Positions 18,362-26,393 of a DNA stretch of 64,000 bases are shown here, piece by piece. Below the pieces are notes generated by a model. That model searched no databases, was not told the DNA's origin, and saw only the letters and a program-made list of their open reading frames with translations. Within the stretch, counting starts at the first letter, position 1; each line of letters begins with the position of its first letter. This DNA comes from an uncultured Bacilli bacterium (GTDB lineage: Bacteria > Bacillota_I > Bacilli_A > RFN20 > CAG-826). Made by a program: the position numbers and the translations under genes. Where the stretch lies: the NCBI GenBank assembly GCA_934162685.1, contig CAKPJO010000001.1:1-64000 (forward strand), in the 5' to 3' direction.

Positions 18362-18718
18362 ATGGATGAAGAATGGTATGAAAGTACTCATACAGGCAAA
18401 GAAATAGATGACGCCGTTGATGCCATAGCGAGTATTAAAAATCGAGTCCCAACAAATATTAACGTTGATGAAGACGGATATTTAGTTTTAGAAGACGGCG
18501 ATAGAGCAATAAAAGGTAATAAAAAGGTAAAAATCACAGATAGTATTGTGATGGTGCAAGGTAAATCAGATTTTCCATCTGAAGGTAAACCAGATATCTT
18601 ATACATAGCATTAGCTGAAAAAGCTTTTTATATGTATGATACAGAAAAGAAGGAATACTGTCAGGTTGTGGAAGATATAGAAAAAAAGCAACTTATTATT
18701 AATGGAGGTAACGCTTAA
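18362..18718 (+). CDS. Short fibre module protein (118 aa)
   Basis: The protein begins with a segment nearly identical in plan to the fibre at 8602 (a YESTHTGKEIDDAVDAI block), followed by the INVDEDGYLVLEDGD / KGNKKVKI module. Residues 65-105 then resemble a small beta unit with ILYIALAEKAFYMYD. It stops where the larger fibre continues, so it is either a stand-alone adaptor or a truncated fibre. The ribosome binding site is GGGAGGAG. The next gene starts 2 nt after its stop, with its own GGAGG inside this coding region. Confidence 0.75.
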   Translation: MDEEWYESTHTGKEIDDAVDAIASIKNRVPTNINVDEDGYLVLEDGDRAIKGNKKVKITDSIVMVQGKSDFPSEGKPDILYIALAEKAFYMYDTEKKEYCQVVEDIEKKQLIINGGNA

Positions 18719-18720
18719 TT

Positions 18721-19842
18721 ATGGCAGAAGAAAACATTTTTAACACACGTATTCAATTAAGACACGACTCAGCTGCAAACTATACTACAGCAAATCCAGT
18801 TCTTTTACAAGGCGAATGTGGCATTGAATTGGATACAAACAAATTCAAATTTGGTGATGGCATCAAGAAATGGTCTGAATTAGACTATGCAGGAACTCAA
18901 ATTAAAATTGAAGGCGAAGGCGAAGTTATCGTTGGTGCAGCTCTTAATGCGGCTGGCGAATTAGTATTAACAAAAGGAAAATTACATTTAGAAGATGTTT
19001 ATCTTACAGATGGATTAACATTTACAGCAGATATTGGTGTCCAAAAAGTTCCAGCATCTGGTTCAGGAACATTAGGTAAAGAAGGAGATTCTTTAAAACA
19101 ATTATTAAGTAGCATTTTAGCAAAAGAAGCAAATCCTACGACTTCTCAACCAACAGTTGTATTAAATTCAAGTAATATTGGTGCTAAAGAAGTTGGTACA
19201 AATATTGCATTAAATTACAGTTTCACTACAAATGCTGGTAGATATACATATGGTCCTGCAACAGGCGTAACATTTAGTGATTTTTATGTAGTGTTCAATG
19301 CAAAGACATACAACGGTTATTCTGGAACAATTGATTCAATTCAAGTAACAGATGGTATGTCAACATCTATCACTGGTGGATGTAAATCAACTGCAGGTGC
19401 AATACCAGTTACAAACTTAGGTAATGAATATCCAGCAGGACAAATTAAAGCAAAAGATAATTGGTCTGTATCTAAAGGAACTTTATCTGGTTTCAGAAAT
19501 AGCTTCTGGGGTTCAGTAAATTCTAAAGATGGATTACCTGATAGTGCAACAATTAGAGCATTAGCAGGTAAAAAGAATGGTGCTATTGTAGCTGGTAATA
19601 CAGGTGATGCAACTGAAGCAGTTGGTGCAATGAGAGTTATTATTGCTGTTCCTGCTCCAAGAACACTTAGTTCAATTAAAGACGTTAACGGTTTAAACGC
19701 AGAAGCTTTAAGCGCATTTACAAAAATTACAGTTAGTGTCGAAGGTGCTAACGGTTACAAAGGTGCAAATTATAACGTTTATTATAAAGATAATGCAGGT
19801 GCTAATGATAAAGCTAACAAATGGCACTTTACAGTAGCATAG
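18721..19842 (+). CDS. Tail fibre protein with IQLR/GDG N-terminal module (373 aa)
   Basis: Residues 1-60 follow a known phage fibre N-terminal pattern: IQLRHDSAANYT, then NPVLLQGECGIELDT, then KFGDGIKKWSEL. The same pattern begins the protein at 22043. Residues about 125-270 look like an Ig-like or adhesin-type beta domain. The C-terminal third ends in YNVYYKDNAG...KWHFTVA, suggesting a pilin/adhesin-like fold. I infer a receptor-binding or head-decoration role in the tail fibre network. Ala/Gly/Thr content is higher than in neighbouring genes. Confidence 0.78.
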   Translation: MAEENIFNTRIQLRHDSAANYTTANPVLLQGECGIELDTNKFKFGDGIKKWSELDYAGTQIKIEGEGEVIVGAALNAAGELVLTKGKLHLEDVYLTDGLTFTADIGVQKVPASGSGTLGKEGDSLKQLLSSILAKEANPTTSQPTVVLNSSNIGAKEVGTNIALNYSFTTNAGRYTYGPATGVTFSDFYVVFNAKTYNGYSGTIDSIQVTDGMSTSITGGCKSTAGAIPVTNLGNEYPAGQIKAKDNWSVSKGTLSGFRNSFWGSVNSKDGLPDSATIRALAGKKNGAIVAGNTGDATEAVGAMRVIIAVPAPRTLSSIKDVNGLNAEALSAFTKITVSVEGANGYKGANYNVYYKDNAGANDKANKWHFTVA

Positions 19843-19862
19843 TAGGGGAGGAAAGATAGATT

Positions 19863-21947
19863 ATGGCAATGGAATTTGGTAAATTAAATTTCGCAGTAGG
19901 TTTTAATAGAACTTCTGCTTTCCCACTTGATGCTAATAGTTATTTTGAAGATTTGGCATCTGCTCAAGCGGCCGCAGCTGGTGCTGCTGAAGTGGGAAGC
20001 TCTGACAGTGCTTATTATATTGGTCAATTAATTATTGTTACCGTTGGTGGAGTATCAGATTTATATCAAATTACTGGTACAGTGGGTAATTCAAGCTTAA
20101 AGAAATTTGGTTCTGCTTCTAGTGCAGATGAATTAAAAGCTGATTTAGGCAAATTAAAAGCAAAATTTGAATTACTTGTCAATGGATTAAGTTCATTTGT
20201 AGAAGAAAAGAAAGATGAATCAGGTAATGTCACTGGTTATGTAGTTAAGAAAGCAACTGCTTCTCAAGATGGCATTATGTCTAAAGAATATGCTTCTAAG
20301 TTAGACGGAATTGCTGAAGGTGCTAATAAGACAATTGTTGACGCAGAATTAACAGCAGATGGTACAAATCCTGTTCAAGGTAAAGCAATTAAAGCAGAAC
20401 TTGCTAATCTTGACGGAGATATTACAACATTAGAAGGTGTTGTAGAAGGTAAAGTTGATAAAGTCGATGGTAAAGGTTTATCAACAAATGATTATGATAA
20501 CGCAGCTAAAGCAATCGTTGATGGAGTTACTGATAACTTAGCTAAAAAAGTAGATAAAGTAGACGGAATGGGTTTATCTCATAATGACTACGATGATGCT
20601 TCTAAAGCTATTGTTGATGGTATCGAAGCAAAAGTGACTGCTGAGAAAGATAGAGCAGAAAAAGTCGAACAAGGTTTAAATACTCGTTTAACAACAGCTG
20701 AAGGAAAAATTACTTCTCAAGGAACAGATATTGCAGATTTAAAAACTAAAATTACTGGATTAACAGGTGCAATGCACTTTATTGGTGAATCCACAACAGA
20801 TCCTGTTGGCGATACTGGCGCAACGGTTGAAGGACATACTACATTCGCATCAGGAGATGTATGTTTATATAATACAAAAGAATTCGTATATAATGGAACT
20901 CAATGGAAGGAATTAGGTGATGAAGGTTCTCACTTAACAAAAACAGAAGCTGCGTCAACATATGAAACAAAAGCAGACGCTAAAACAAAAACTGATGGTT
21001 TATCTCAACAATTACAACAAGTTGCAGAAGATGTTGAAACATTAAATACAGATACTATTCCTAATGCAAAAGCAGAAGCAATTACAGAAGCTGGTAAGGC
21101 TGCTGATACAAAAATTGCAGAAGCATTAAAATCATATACTAATACAACAAATTTAAATACTGCATTAGGTAAAAAATTAGATAAATCTGTATATGATACT
21201 GATAAAGCGGCATCAGATAAATTAATTTCTGATAATGCTGCTGCTATTACAGCAAGTAATAAAAAGATTGCTGCTAATGAAAAAGCAATCACTGATAATA
21301 AAGCAGAACTTCAAGGCAATATTGATAAAAAAGTAGATGCTGTTGAAGGTAAGAGTTTAGTTGATGATACTTTAATTACTAAGATGGAAGGTCTTAAAGA
21401 TAATGTTATTATTAAAGAAATTGGTAATGGGTTATCATTAAGTACTGAGGGTAGTTTAAGTACTAATGTAAAAGTAGCTGATGTGGCTGGTTTACAAACA
21501 GAATTAGACAAAAAACAAACAGCAGCACAAGTTAATTCATTAATTCAAGCTGCTACTATTAAAGGTAGTAAAATTGACGGAGTTGTTGCAAATGCAACTC
21601 ACGCTGGAACCGCTGATAATGTTGGTCACGTATTAACAGCAGGATCTAAGACGTTTAATGGTTCTGAAGATGTAGAAATTACCGCTGCGGATTTAGGCGC
21701 ATTAACTGAAATTCCTGTTGCTTCAGCAGAAAAATTAGGTGGAGTAAAAGTTGGTAGTGGTATTGATGTAACAGAAGACGGCACAATTAGTGTTACTATT
21801 CCAAGTGCGTTAGTTAAATCTGTAGATACTACTAATTTTGCTGTCTCAGCAGAAGGTAAATTATCACTTACAAATGTATCAACAGATAAACTTACTCAAG
21901 GAACCAAAACTCTTGTAATTAATGGTGGCACAGCAAGCGGCTTTTAA
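19863..21947 (+). CDS. Long coiled-coil tail fibre (694 aa)
   Basis: The ATG follows GGGGAGG. The first 85 residues form a distinct N-terminal domain (AMEFGKLNFAVGFNRTSAFP). Residues about 100-170 and 255-300 have heptad-like, Lys/Glu-rich helix. Two consecutive copies of a KVDG.GLS.NDYD.A.KAIVDG repeat lie near 195-255, a common phage fibre shaft repeat. A long helical segment follows around 370-490, and the end is beta-structured, with ADLGALTEIPVA and VKVGSGIDVTEDGTISV units. This is a classic elongated trimeric fibre architecture with no peptidoglycan-hydrolase or endosialidase motif. Confidence 0.85.
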   Translation: MAMEFGKLNFAVGFNRTSAFPLDANSYFEDLASAQAAAAGAAEVGSSDSAYYIGQLIIVTVGGVSDLYQITGTVGNSSLKKFGSASSADELKADLGKLKAKFELLVNGLSSFVEEKKDESGNVTGYVVKKATASQDGIMSKEYASKLDGIAEGANKTIVDAELTADGTNPVQGKAIKAELANLDGDITTLEGVVEGKVDKVDGKGLSTNDYDNAAKAIVDGVTDNLAKKVDKVDGMGLSHNDYDDASKAIVDGIEAKVTAEKDRAEKVEQGLNTRLTTAEGKITSQGTDIADLKTKITGLTGAMHFIGESTTDPVGDTGATVEGHTTFASGDVCLYNTKEFVYNGTQWKELGDEGSHLTKTEAASTYETKADAKTKTDGLSQQLQQVAEDVETLNTDTIPNAKAEAITEAGKAADTKIAEALKSYTNTTNLNTALGKKLDKSVYDTDKAASDKLISDNAAAITASNKKIAANEKAITDNKAELQGNIDKKVDAVEGKSLVDDTLITKMEGLKDNVIIKEIGNGLSLSTEGSLSTNVKVADVAGLQTELDKKQTAAQVNSLIQAATIKGSKIDGVVANATHAGTADNVGHVLTAGSKTFNGSEDVEITAADLGALTEIPVASAEKLGGVKVGSGIDVTEDGTISVTIPSALVKSVDTTNFAVSAEGKLSLTNVSTDKLTQGTKTLVINGGTASGF

Positions 21948-21977
21948 TAATATAATTAAATAAATGAACAGGAAATC

Positions 21978-22013
21978 AAGGAAAGAGCTCTTAAATAAGG
22001 GCTCTTTATCCTT
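21978..22013 (+). terminator. Weak terminator or RNA hairpin between two fibre genes
   Basis: An imperfect long hairpin is formed by AAGG/CCTT outside and AAAGAGC (21982-21988) / GCTCTTT (22001-22007) inside. It lacks a T-tract, so it may be a processing hairpin or transcript stabiliser, not a terminator. Confidence 0.45.
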
Positions 22014-22042
22014 ATAAATAGGAAAGGGGTGGAACAAAAACA

Positions 22043-23440
22043 ATGGCAGAAGAAAATAAATTAAATGCAAAAATCCAATTGAGAAACGATTCATTGGAGA
22101 ATTGGAATAAAAATCCCACTGTTATATTACAACAAGGGGAAGTTGGTTTTGTAAAAATCCCAGGTAATAATGCTTCTACTCCTACTATATTATTTAAAGT
22201 CGGAGATGGCAAAACACAATTTGCAAAATTGCCGTGGGTTACCGCATTAGCTGCAGATGTTTACGCTTGGGCTAAAGCAGAAAACAAACCAACTTATACC
22301 GCAAGCGAGGTAGGTGTTACAGAATCTAATTTTCCTGGTTTAAATAAGACAGGTACTGTAACATCTGTAAAATTAAATGATACAGAAAAAACTCCTATAA
22401 ATGGTGTTGTTGATTTAGGAACCATTAACACTCCAACAGATTTAAAAATAAATAATGATGGATATTTGGTATTAATGAATGGGAGTACCGAAATTGCAGG
22501 TCAGACAAAAACTGTTTATGCAAAAATTTTAGATTATATAGAATCACCTATAGAAGACGGTTGGGTAACGTTATCTAAGGCGTTACAAGCTATTAACCAA
22601 GTTCCGTCTTTATCATTAGCAGACGGTAAAGCTATTGGTGGTGCCGATTATGTTGAAGCAAATAAATTTCGTATTAACGAAAATGGTTTACAAATACAAT
22701 ATGAAAATAATATTGTATCTTTATCAGAATACAGTGAAGAGAGTGGAGAATATTGGACAAAACTTACCCTTAATACAAATTATGATGAAAATGCTATAAT
22801 TAATTTTAAAACACAAGGAATAGAATGGACATTAGTTCCAAATCAAGGGATTTATATAAAAGATACTTTTAATAATAGTAGTGTTGGAATTGCTTTTCCT
22901 GGTGAGAATAAATCTGAGCAAGTGTTAACCGTAGATAGTTTAGCTTTAACAAAAGATCATTTAATTAATTGGGGAACTGGCGGTATTGAAGATAGCGGTA
23001 TTGACAAAACTAGTGCTAAAAATTTAATAGAACACGTTAAATATGTCCCTGCAAAAGCAGCTGAACCAGGTAGTCAGTATGTCGATTTTACTACAACAGA
23101 TATTAAGAATATCAAAAATTTAAATGCAATTAGTGCTTATTTGACAGGAGAGTTATCGCTTAGTAAAACTACTTCTAGTAAACAACAGCGAATTACAATT
23201 GCCCCTCATGTTTGGAGTGGAAAATCTGATACCAGTGAGGTGTTAACTTTTACAGGCAATACGGCAAGAAGTAATATTAATTTAACATTTGATCCAAACA
23301 CTGAAAGTAATATTTTAACAGATAATAATATAAACAATCTTTATGCGGAAGCATCTGATATAAATGCTTTATTTGGTATAACATCTACCACCGTAAGTGA
23401 AAATACTACAGCTAGTGAAAATACGGTTGTAAGAGAATAA
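22043..23440 (+). CDS. Tail fibre protein (465 aa), last structural gene in this module
   Basis: Residues 1-75 match the IQLR...GDG fibre N-terminal module also found at 18721. The LKINNDGYLVLMNGS / AGQTKTV segment (about 134-156) belongs to the module shared with 8602, 17412 and 18362. The DHLINWGTGGIEDSGI segment (about 312-327) is shared with the fibre at 8602. The remainder is beta-rich with a Thr/Ser/Asn-rich tail (TASENT repeats). Shared blocks in different orders show that these fibres evolve by module shuffling. A strong terminator follows. Confidence 0.8.
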   Translation: MAEENKLNAKIQLRNDSLENWNKNPTVILQQGEVGFVKIPGNNASTPTILFKVGDGKTQFAKLPWVTALAADVYAWAKAENKPTYTASEVGVTESNFPGLNKTGTVTSVKLNDTEKTPINGVVDLGTINTPTDLKINNDGYLVLMNGSTEIAGQTKTVYAKILDYIESPIEDGWVTLSKALQAINQVPSLSLADGKAIGGADYVEANKFRINENGLQIQYENNIVSLSEYSEESGEYWTKLTLNTNYDENAIINFKTQGIEWTLVPNQGIYIKDTFNNSSVGIAFPGENKSEQVLTVDSLALTKDHLINWGTGGIEDSGIDKTSAKNLIEHVKYVPAKAAEPGSQYVDFTTTDIKNIKNLNAISAYLTGELSLSKTTSSKQQRITIAPHVWSGKSDTSEVLTFTGNTARSNINLTFDPNTESNILTDNNINNLYAEASDINALFGITSTTVSENTTASENTVVRE

Positions 23441-23466
23441 AATGATACTTTTATTTTAGGAATTTT

Positions 23467-23497
23467 AAGAAGGAATGAAATATTTCCTTCTTTTTTT
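23467..23497 (+). terminator. Terminator closing the structural module
   Basis: A perfect 9-bp stem AAGAAGGAA / TTCCTTCTT (23467-23475 with 23484-23492), loop of 8 nt, runs into seven T. The first host-like promoter of the window starts 13 nt later. Confidence 0.9.
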
Positions 23498-23509
23498 ACA
23501 CGTTTTGAC

Positions 23510-23537
23510 TTGACAAATCTTAATATTTAGGTATGAT
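23510..23537 (+). promoter_or_regulatory. Sigma-A-like promoter, 16-nt spacer
   Basis: TTGACA at 23510-23515 and TATGAT at 23532-23537, 16 nt apart. The first codon downstream is at 23568. This promoter opens the small-gene operon 23568-26255. Confidence 0.88.
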
Positions 23538-23567
23538 ATAAGTAGCCAAAGAAAGGGGAAAATAAAA

Positions 23568-23939
23568 ATGAAAGAAAAAACAAAAGTTTGTATGGCTTGT
23601 GAACAGTGTAATAGTCCATTATTATACGTGAAAAACAGCCCCACTGATCCTAATAAATTAACGTACAAGTGTATGTCTTGTGGACACGAACAAGAGATAG
23701 AAACGGCGACAATCACTATGACACCAAATGATAATATATTTACTACATATGGGTATAAATATGAAACTATTAAACTTAATGAAAAACTGGATACCTTAGT
23801 AATAGAAGTAAAAGATATTATATTAAAGAGTGGCGAAGTTTCGGTTACAATAGAACAAGATCATATTAAAAATTATAATACTATTGTAATTAATGGCATT
23901 ATATTTACAAGAGGAGAAACAAAAAATGAAAACAACTAA
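23568..23939 (+). CDS. Small zinc-ribbon protein
   Basis: This is a 123-residue protein. Residues 8-43 contain two CxxC pairs (CEQC, and CMSC followed by GHE), a zinc-ribbon pattern like those of RNA-polymerase- or nucleic-acid-binding proteins. The C-terminal 80 residues are a beta-rich domain with no known family. It is the first gene of an operon driven by the promoter at 23510, with AAAGGGG as ribosome binding site. It overlaps the next gene by 14 nt. The function is unknown; DNA, RNA or polymerase binding is plausible. Confidence 0.8.
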   Translation: MKEKTKVCMACEQCNSPLLYVKNSPTDPNKLTYKCMSCGHEQEIETATITMTPNDNIFTTYGYKYETIKLNEKLDTLVIEVKDIILKSGEVSVTIEQDHIKNYNTIVINGIIFTRGETKNENN

Positions 23940-24519
23940 AGTGTTATTATATTGTACCAAGGGAGAATCATATTTATATAAAAAATCTAATAATGAATTC
24001 TGTTTATCTAATAAATCGTCGGTATTAGACAATTTAAATGGTAAGATTGTTGCTGAATGTGAAATAGAAGTTGAAGGAATTCGATATTTTTATCATTATG
24101 AACCAGAGGTAGATATTGGGGTAGGAGTGTTACCTGAATTTGAGACAGATGGTTATATTAGAGACAGATTTGAGGCTTGGGAATGTGATGAAGAACTCTT
24201 TAAAAAAAGTTGTATGAATGGTGATGCTTTAGATGCTTACTTAAAGCAAAAAGATGGTTATGCTTTAAATATTCGTAATTTAAATATATTTCAGGAGCCT
24301 AAGCAATTAAATGATTTTACGCATTATCGTAAAATTATGGGAAATGTTTCAGTTTTTGAAAATATTATTCAAGCACCACAAAACATGATGAGAGTTGAAA
24401 ATGCTTATGGTGATACTGAATTCGTTTTAATGTCAGTAAAGCCTGAATGGTTATGTAAAATTTTAAATGGTGAAAAGACTATCGAAGTAAGAAAGAAAGT
24501 TTTAAAGGAGATGTTATAA
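23926..24519 (+). CDS. ASCH/PUA-like domain protein with permuted order
   Basis: I choose ATG 23926, after AAGAGGAG; an upstream in-frame ATG (23893) has no such site. Phage ASCH proteins normally open with a VLMSIKPxW..KI.NGEKTIEVRK block, continue with a YIYxTK strand and a GKVIGEF strand, and close with PKEL.(E/D)F...PP/APQSW.YVE. Here the protein opens with KVLLYCTKG (residues 5-13), continues with NGKIVAECEI and PKQLNDFTHYRKI, reaches IIQAPQNMMRVE, and only then carries VLMSVKPEW and NGEKTIEVRK (about 167-190). So the usual first block is last. ASCH domains bind RNA or nucleotides. The 197-residue protein looks complete, not broken. Confidence 0.8.
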   Translation: MKTTKVLLYCTKGESYLYKKSNNEFCLSNKSSVLDNLNGKIVAECEIEVEGIRYFYHYEPEVDIGVGVLPEFETDGYIRDRFEAWECDEELFKKSCMNGDALDAYLKQKDGYALNIRNLNIFQEPKQLNDFTHYRKIMGNVSVFENIIQAPQNMMRVENAYGDTEFVLMSVKPEWLCKILNGEKTIEVRKKVLKEML

Positions 24520-24520
24520 A

Positions 24521-24925
24521 ATGGAAAAACAAAAATTATATGTTTATAAGAATTGCATATGGTATGAAAATTTGGATTTAGATGAAGAAGAAATTAAAAC
24601 TGAACCTTATGAAAATTTTTGGAAAACTTTTAATCCTACTTCACTTGCATTATATCAATTATATGACATTAAAGATACTGGTAATAACCCATTTATGGAA
24701 ACAGAACAATTTATTTACCGTCTAGATGACGAAGATGCCGCAGATTATGTGTATGTAAGAGATGATTGTGATCGTAACAATATTAAAATTGGAATTAGAA
24801 TTAATAGTTTAGCAAATACCAGTAAAACTACGGAAGAAGTTATAAAAACAATTTACAAATATCAAGAGTTAAGAAAACAAATATATGATATTTTTAAAAA
24901 AAATTATGGCATTGATAACAAATGA
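24521..24925 (+). CDS. Hypothetical protein (134 aa)
   Basis: I do not recognise this family. It starts one base after the stop of the ASCH-like gene, with AAGGAG upstream. The sequence is acidic in the first half (a run of Asp/Glu at residues 17-24) and Lys-rich with a predicted helix at the C-terminus (about residues 100-130). There is no Cys pair, membrane segment or known motif. Its position in a packed operon of small genes suggests an early host-takeover or nucleic-acid-related role, without proof. Confidence 0.7.
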   Translation: MEKQKLYVYKNCIWYENLDLDEEEIKTEPYENFWKTFNPTSLALYQLYDIKDTGNNPFMETEQFIYRLDDEDAADYVYVRDDCDRNNIKIGIRINSLANTSKTTEEVIKTIYKYQELRKQIYDIFKKNYGIDNK

Positions 24926-24946
24926 ATAGGGGATGGAAAATAAATT

Positions 24947-25300
24947 ATGATTAGAGTGACATTTAAGGGGTCTAATAAACCAGTTTATTATGATTATATG
25001 ATATATCCGTTAATGTGTCGTAATTATTCAGATATGATTGAGTTTAGATGCTATACCCAAGGCGGAGGTTTTAGTACTACTTCTGATGAAGTTCAAAAAA
25101 TAGAAAAACAAGCAAAAGATTTGACTGTAAAAGAGCTAATACATTTGAATATGGAAGTTCTTAGAGATCGTGTTATAGTAAATAATAAACAGGTGGTTTC
25201 TTTAGAACATTGGGTTGATGTAACTTATATTTTATCCGAGCCTAATGAAAAATTTGAAGAATTAAATAAATGTATTCGATTATGGAAGGAAAATAAATAA
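24947..25300 (+). CDS. Hypothetical protein, paralogue of the gene at 53828
   Basis: This is a 117-residue protein of unknown function. It shares the pattern YD/NYxIYPL...NY......F.Y, then a DxV/EV..I/V.K..KDLT..E...LN..M block with the 122-residue product at 53828. In both places the next gene belongs to a second shared family (25300 and 54215), so a two-gene cassette exists in two copies. The stop overlaps the next start by one base. No catalytic motif is visible. Confidence 0.75.
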   Translation: MIRVTFKGSNKPVYYDYMIYPLMCRNYSDMIEFRCYTQGGGFSTTSDEVQKIEKQAKDLTVKELIHLNMEVLRDRVIVNNKQVVSLEHWVDVTYILSEPNEKFEELNKCIRLWKENK

Positions 25301-25686
25301 TGAAAAGAGTTGTGTGTAAATATTGGTATGATGGTGAGCGTTATGGTTCTAAGTTAGGAACTCCTTGTGATGATTTAGATTATTTAGAATTAGTATATAA
25401 CAAATTAGGTCAATTGGAAGATTATGAAGAAGAAATGAATGTTAATTTTCTGACTTTAGTAAAAGCGGTTGAATTAAATAAAGTCTATGTTAGATATAAT
25501 AATGAATACCGTAAATGTAGAGTGGAATCAAGCAGTTTTCGTCGAGATGAAAATGGAAAAGTGAAAGCTTATCTTATATTAAGAATTATACAAGAAAATA
25601 TTGAAATAGAAGTAGCTGCATCAGAGTACAATAAGACTTGGGCATTTACCAAAAATAGGTTACAAGAATGCGTAAAAAAGAATTAG
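25300..25686 (+). CDS. Hypothetical protein, paralogue of the gene at 54215
   Basis: This is a 128-residue protein beginning MKRVVCKYWYD. It shares with the product at 54215 the DDLDYLELVYNKLG core, the EEE..I/V...TL.KA segment and a C-terminal A.-Y..TWA-T/L...L stretch. It is the second member of the duplicated cassette. The start overlaps the previous stop by one base, with GGAAGG upstream, so translation is probably coupled. Function unknown. Confidence 0.75.
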   Translation: MKRVVCKYWYDGERYGSKLGTPCDDLDYLELVYNKLGQLEDYEEEMNVNFLTLVKAVELNKVYVRYNNEYRKCRVESSSFRRDENGKVKAYLILRIIQENIEIEVAASEYNKTWAFTKNRLQECVKKN

Positions 25687-25703
25687 AAAGGAGAACTAAT
25701 TAA

Positions 25704-26255
25704 ATGGATATAGAACAATTAAGAAAAGAAAATGAAGAATTACATAAATTATTTGGACAGGTTGAGAAAACAAGTTATGCATATAGAAATAGAAGATTTG
25801 TAGACGAAATTAATGATCAGGTAGCGCGTAATCATTTATTAATTAAATTACAAGAGAAATGGGACGAAGAAGTTAACAAAGATAAATGTATTTATATAAA
25901 CAAATATATGATAGCTACCTTAGATGAAAGAGGCGTTATTTTTGGATTAAATGATGATATTGAAGGGCTATTTTATACTTATGTATGTGATTCTCATAGT
26001 GATAATTTTGCATTTTTTAATAGTTTATCATTAAAGTTGTTGGAAATTTTAGATACTGATATAAATTATTTTAATGATAAATTGTCAAGATTATCAACGT
26101 TAACAAGTTGGGATTTATTATCAAATAAAGTTGAAGCATTAGTTAGTACTTTAGCAAATATAATACATACCTTACAGTCAGATCTTGTACAAAAAATGAT
26201 GTCTTCTATGGAAACATATATTGAAGTGTTAATAGAAACAGGTAAAAATAATTAA
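25704..26255 (+). CDS. Hypothetical helical protein (183 aa)
   Basis: The ATG follows AAAGGAG. The N-terminal 60 residues are Glu/Lys/Gln-rich and probably coiled coil (IEQLRKENEELHKLFG). A second long helical region fills the last 80 residues. No known family. It is the last gene of its operon; the terminator that also carries the next promoter lies 9 nt after its stop. It might be a scaffold or regulator, but nothing in the sequence proves it. Confidence 0.72.
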   Translation: MDIEQLRKENEELHKLFGQVEKTSYAYRNRRFVDEINDQVARNHLLIKLQEKWDEEVNKDKCIYINKYMIATLDERGVIFGLNDDIEGLFYTYVCDSHSDNFAFFNSLSLKLLEILDTDINYFNDKLSRLSTLTSWDLLSNKVEALVSTLANIIHTLQSDLVQKMMSSMETYIEVLIETGKNN

Positions 26256-26263
26256 AAAATTAA

Positions 26264-26292
26264 AAAGTTGAGCAAAACCGCTTGACTTTTTT
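26264..26292 (+). terminator. Terminator whose descending arm is the next -35 box
   Basis: AAAGTTGAGC (26264-26273) pairs with GCTTGACTTT (26280-26289), with two G-U pairs and a 6-nt loop, then T-rich. The TTGACT inside the second arm is the -35 box of the next promoter. Confidence 0.85.
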
Positions 26293-26309
26293 TATTATTT
26301 GCGTATACT
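26282..26309 (+). promoter_or_regulatory. Sigma-A-like promoter of the replication operon
   Basis: TTGACT at 26282-26287 and TATACT at 26304-26309, spacer 16 nt. A 5'-UTR inverted repeat, TCTTGAAA/TTTCAAGA (26318-26325 with 26345-26352), lies between it and the first gene and could be an operator or an mRNA stem. Confidence 0.88.
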
Positions 26310-26393
26310 AAATAGTGTCTTGAAACAAAAAAATAAAACAACCATTTCAAGATTATTAAAAATTTATTAAGAAAAGGAGATTTTTAAAAACTT

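Noticed and set aside
22014..22022. T4-like late promoter TATAAATA near 22014
   Set aside because: A single match in AT-rich DNA; another copy at 5843-5850 lies between a ribosome binding site and its ATG, so the match is not informative.
14..23440. Diversity-generating retroelement in the fibre genes
   Set aside because: No reverse transcriptase and no template/variable repeat pair with adenine-specific differences were seen.
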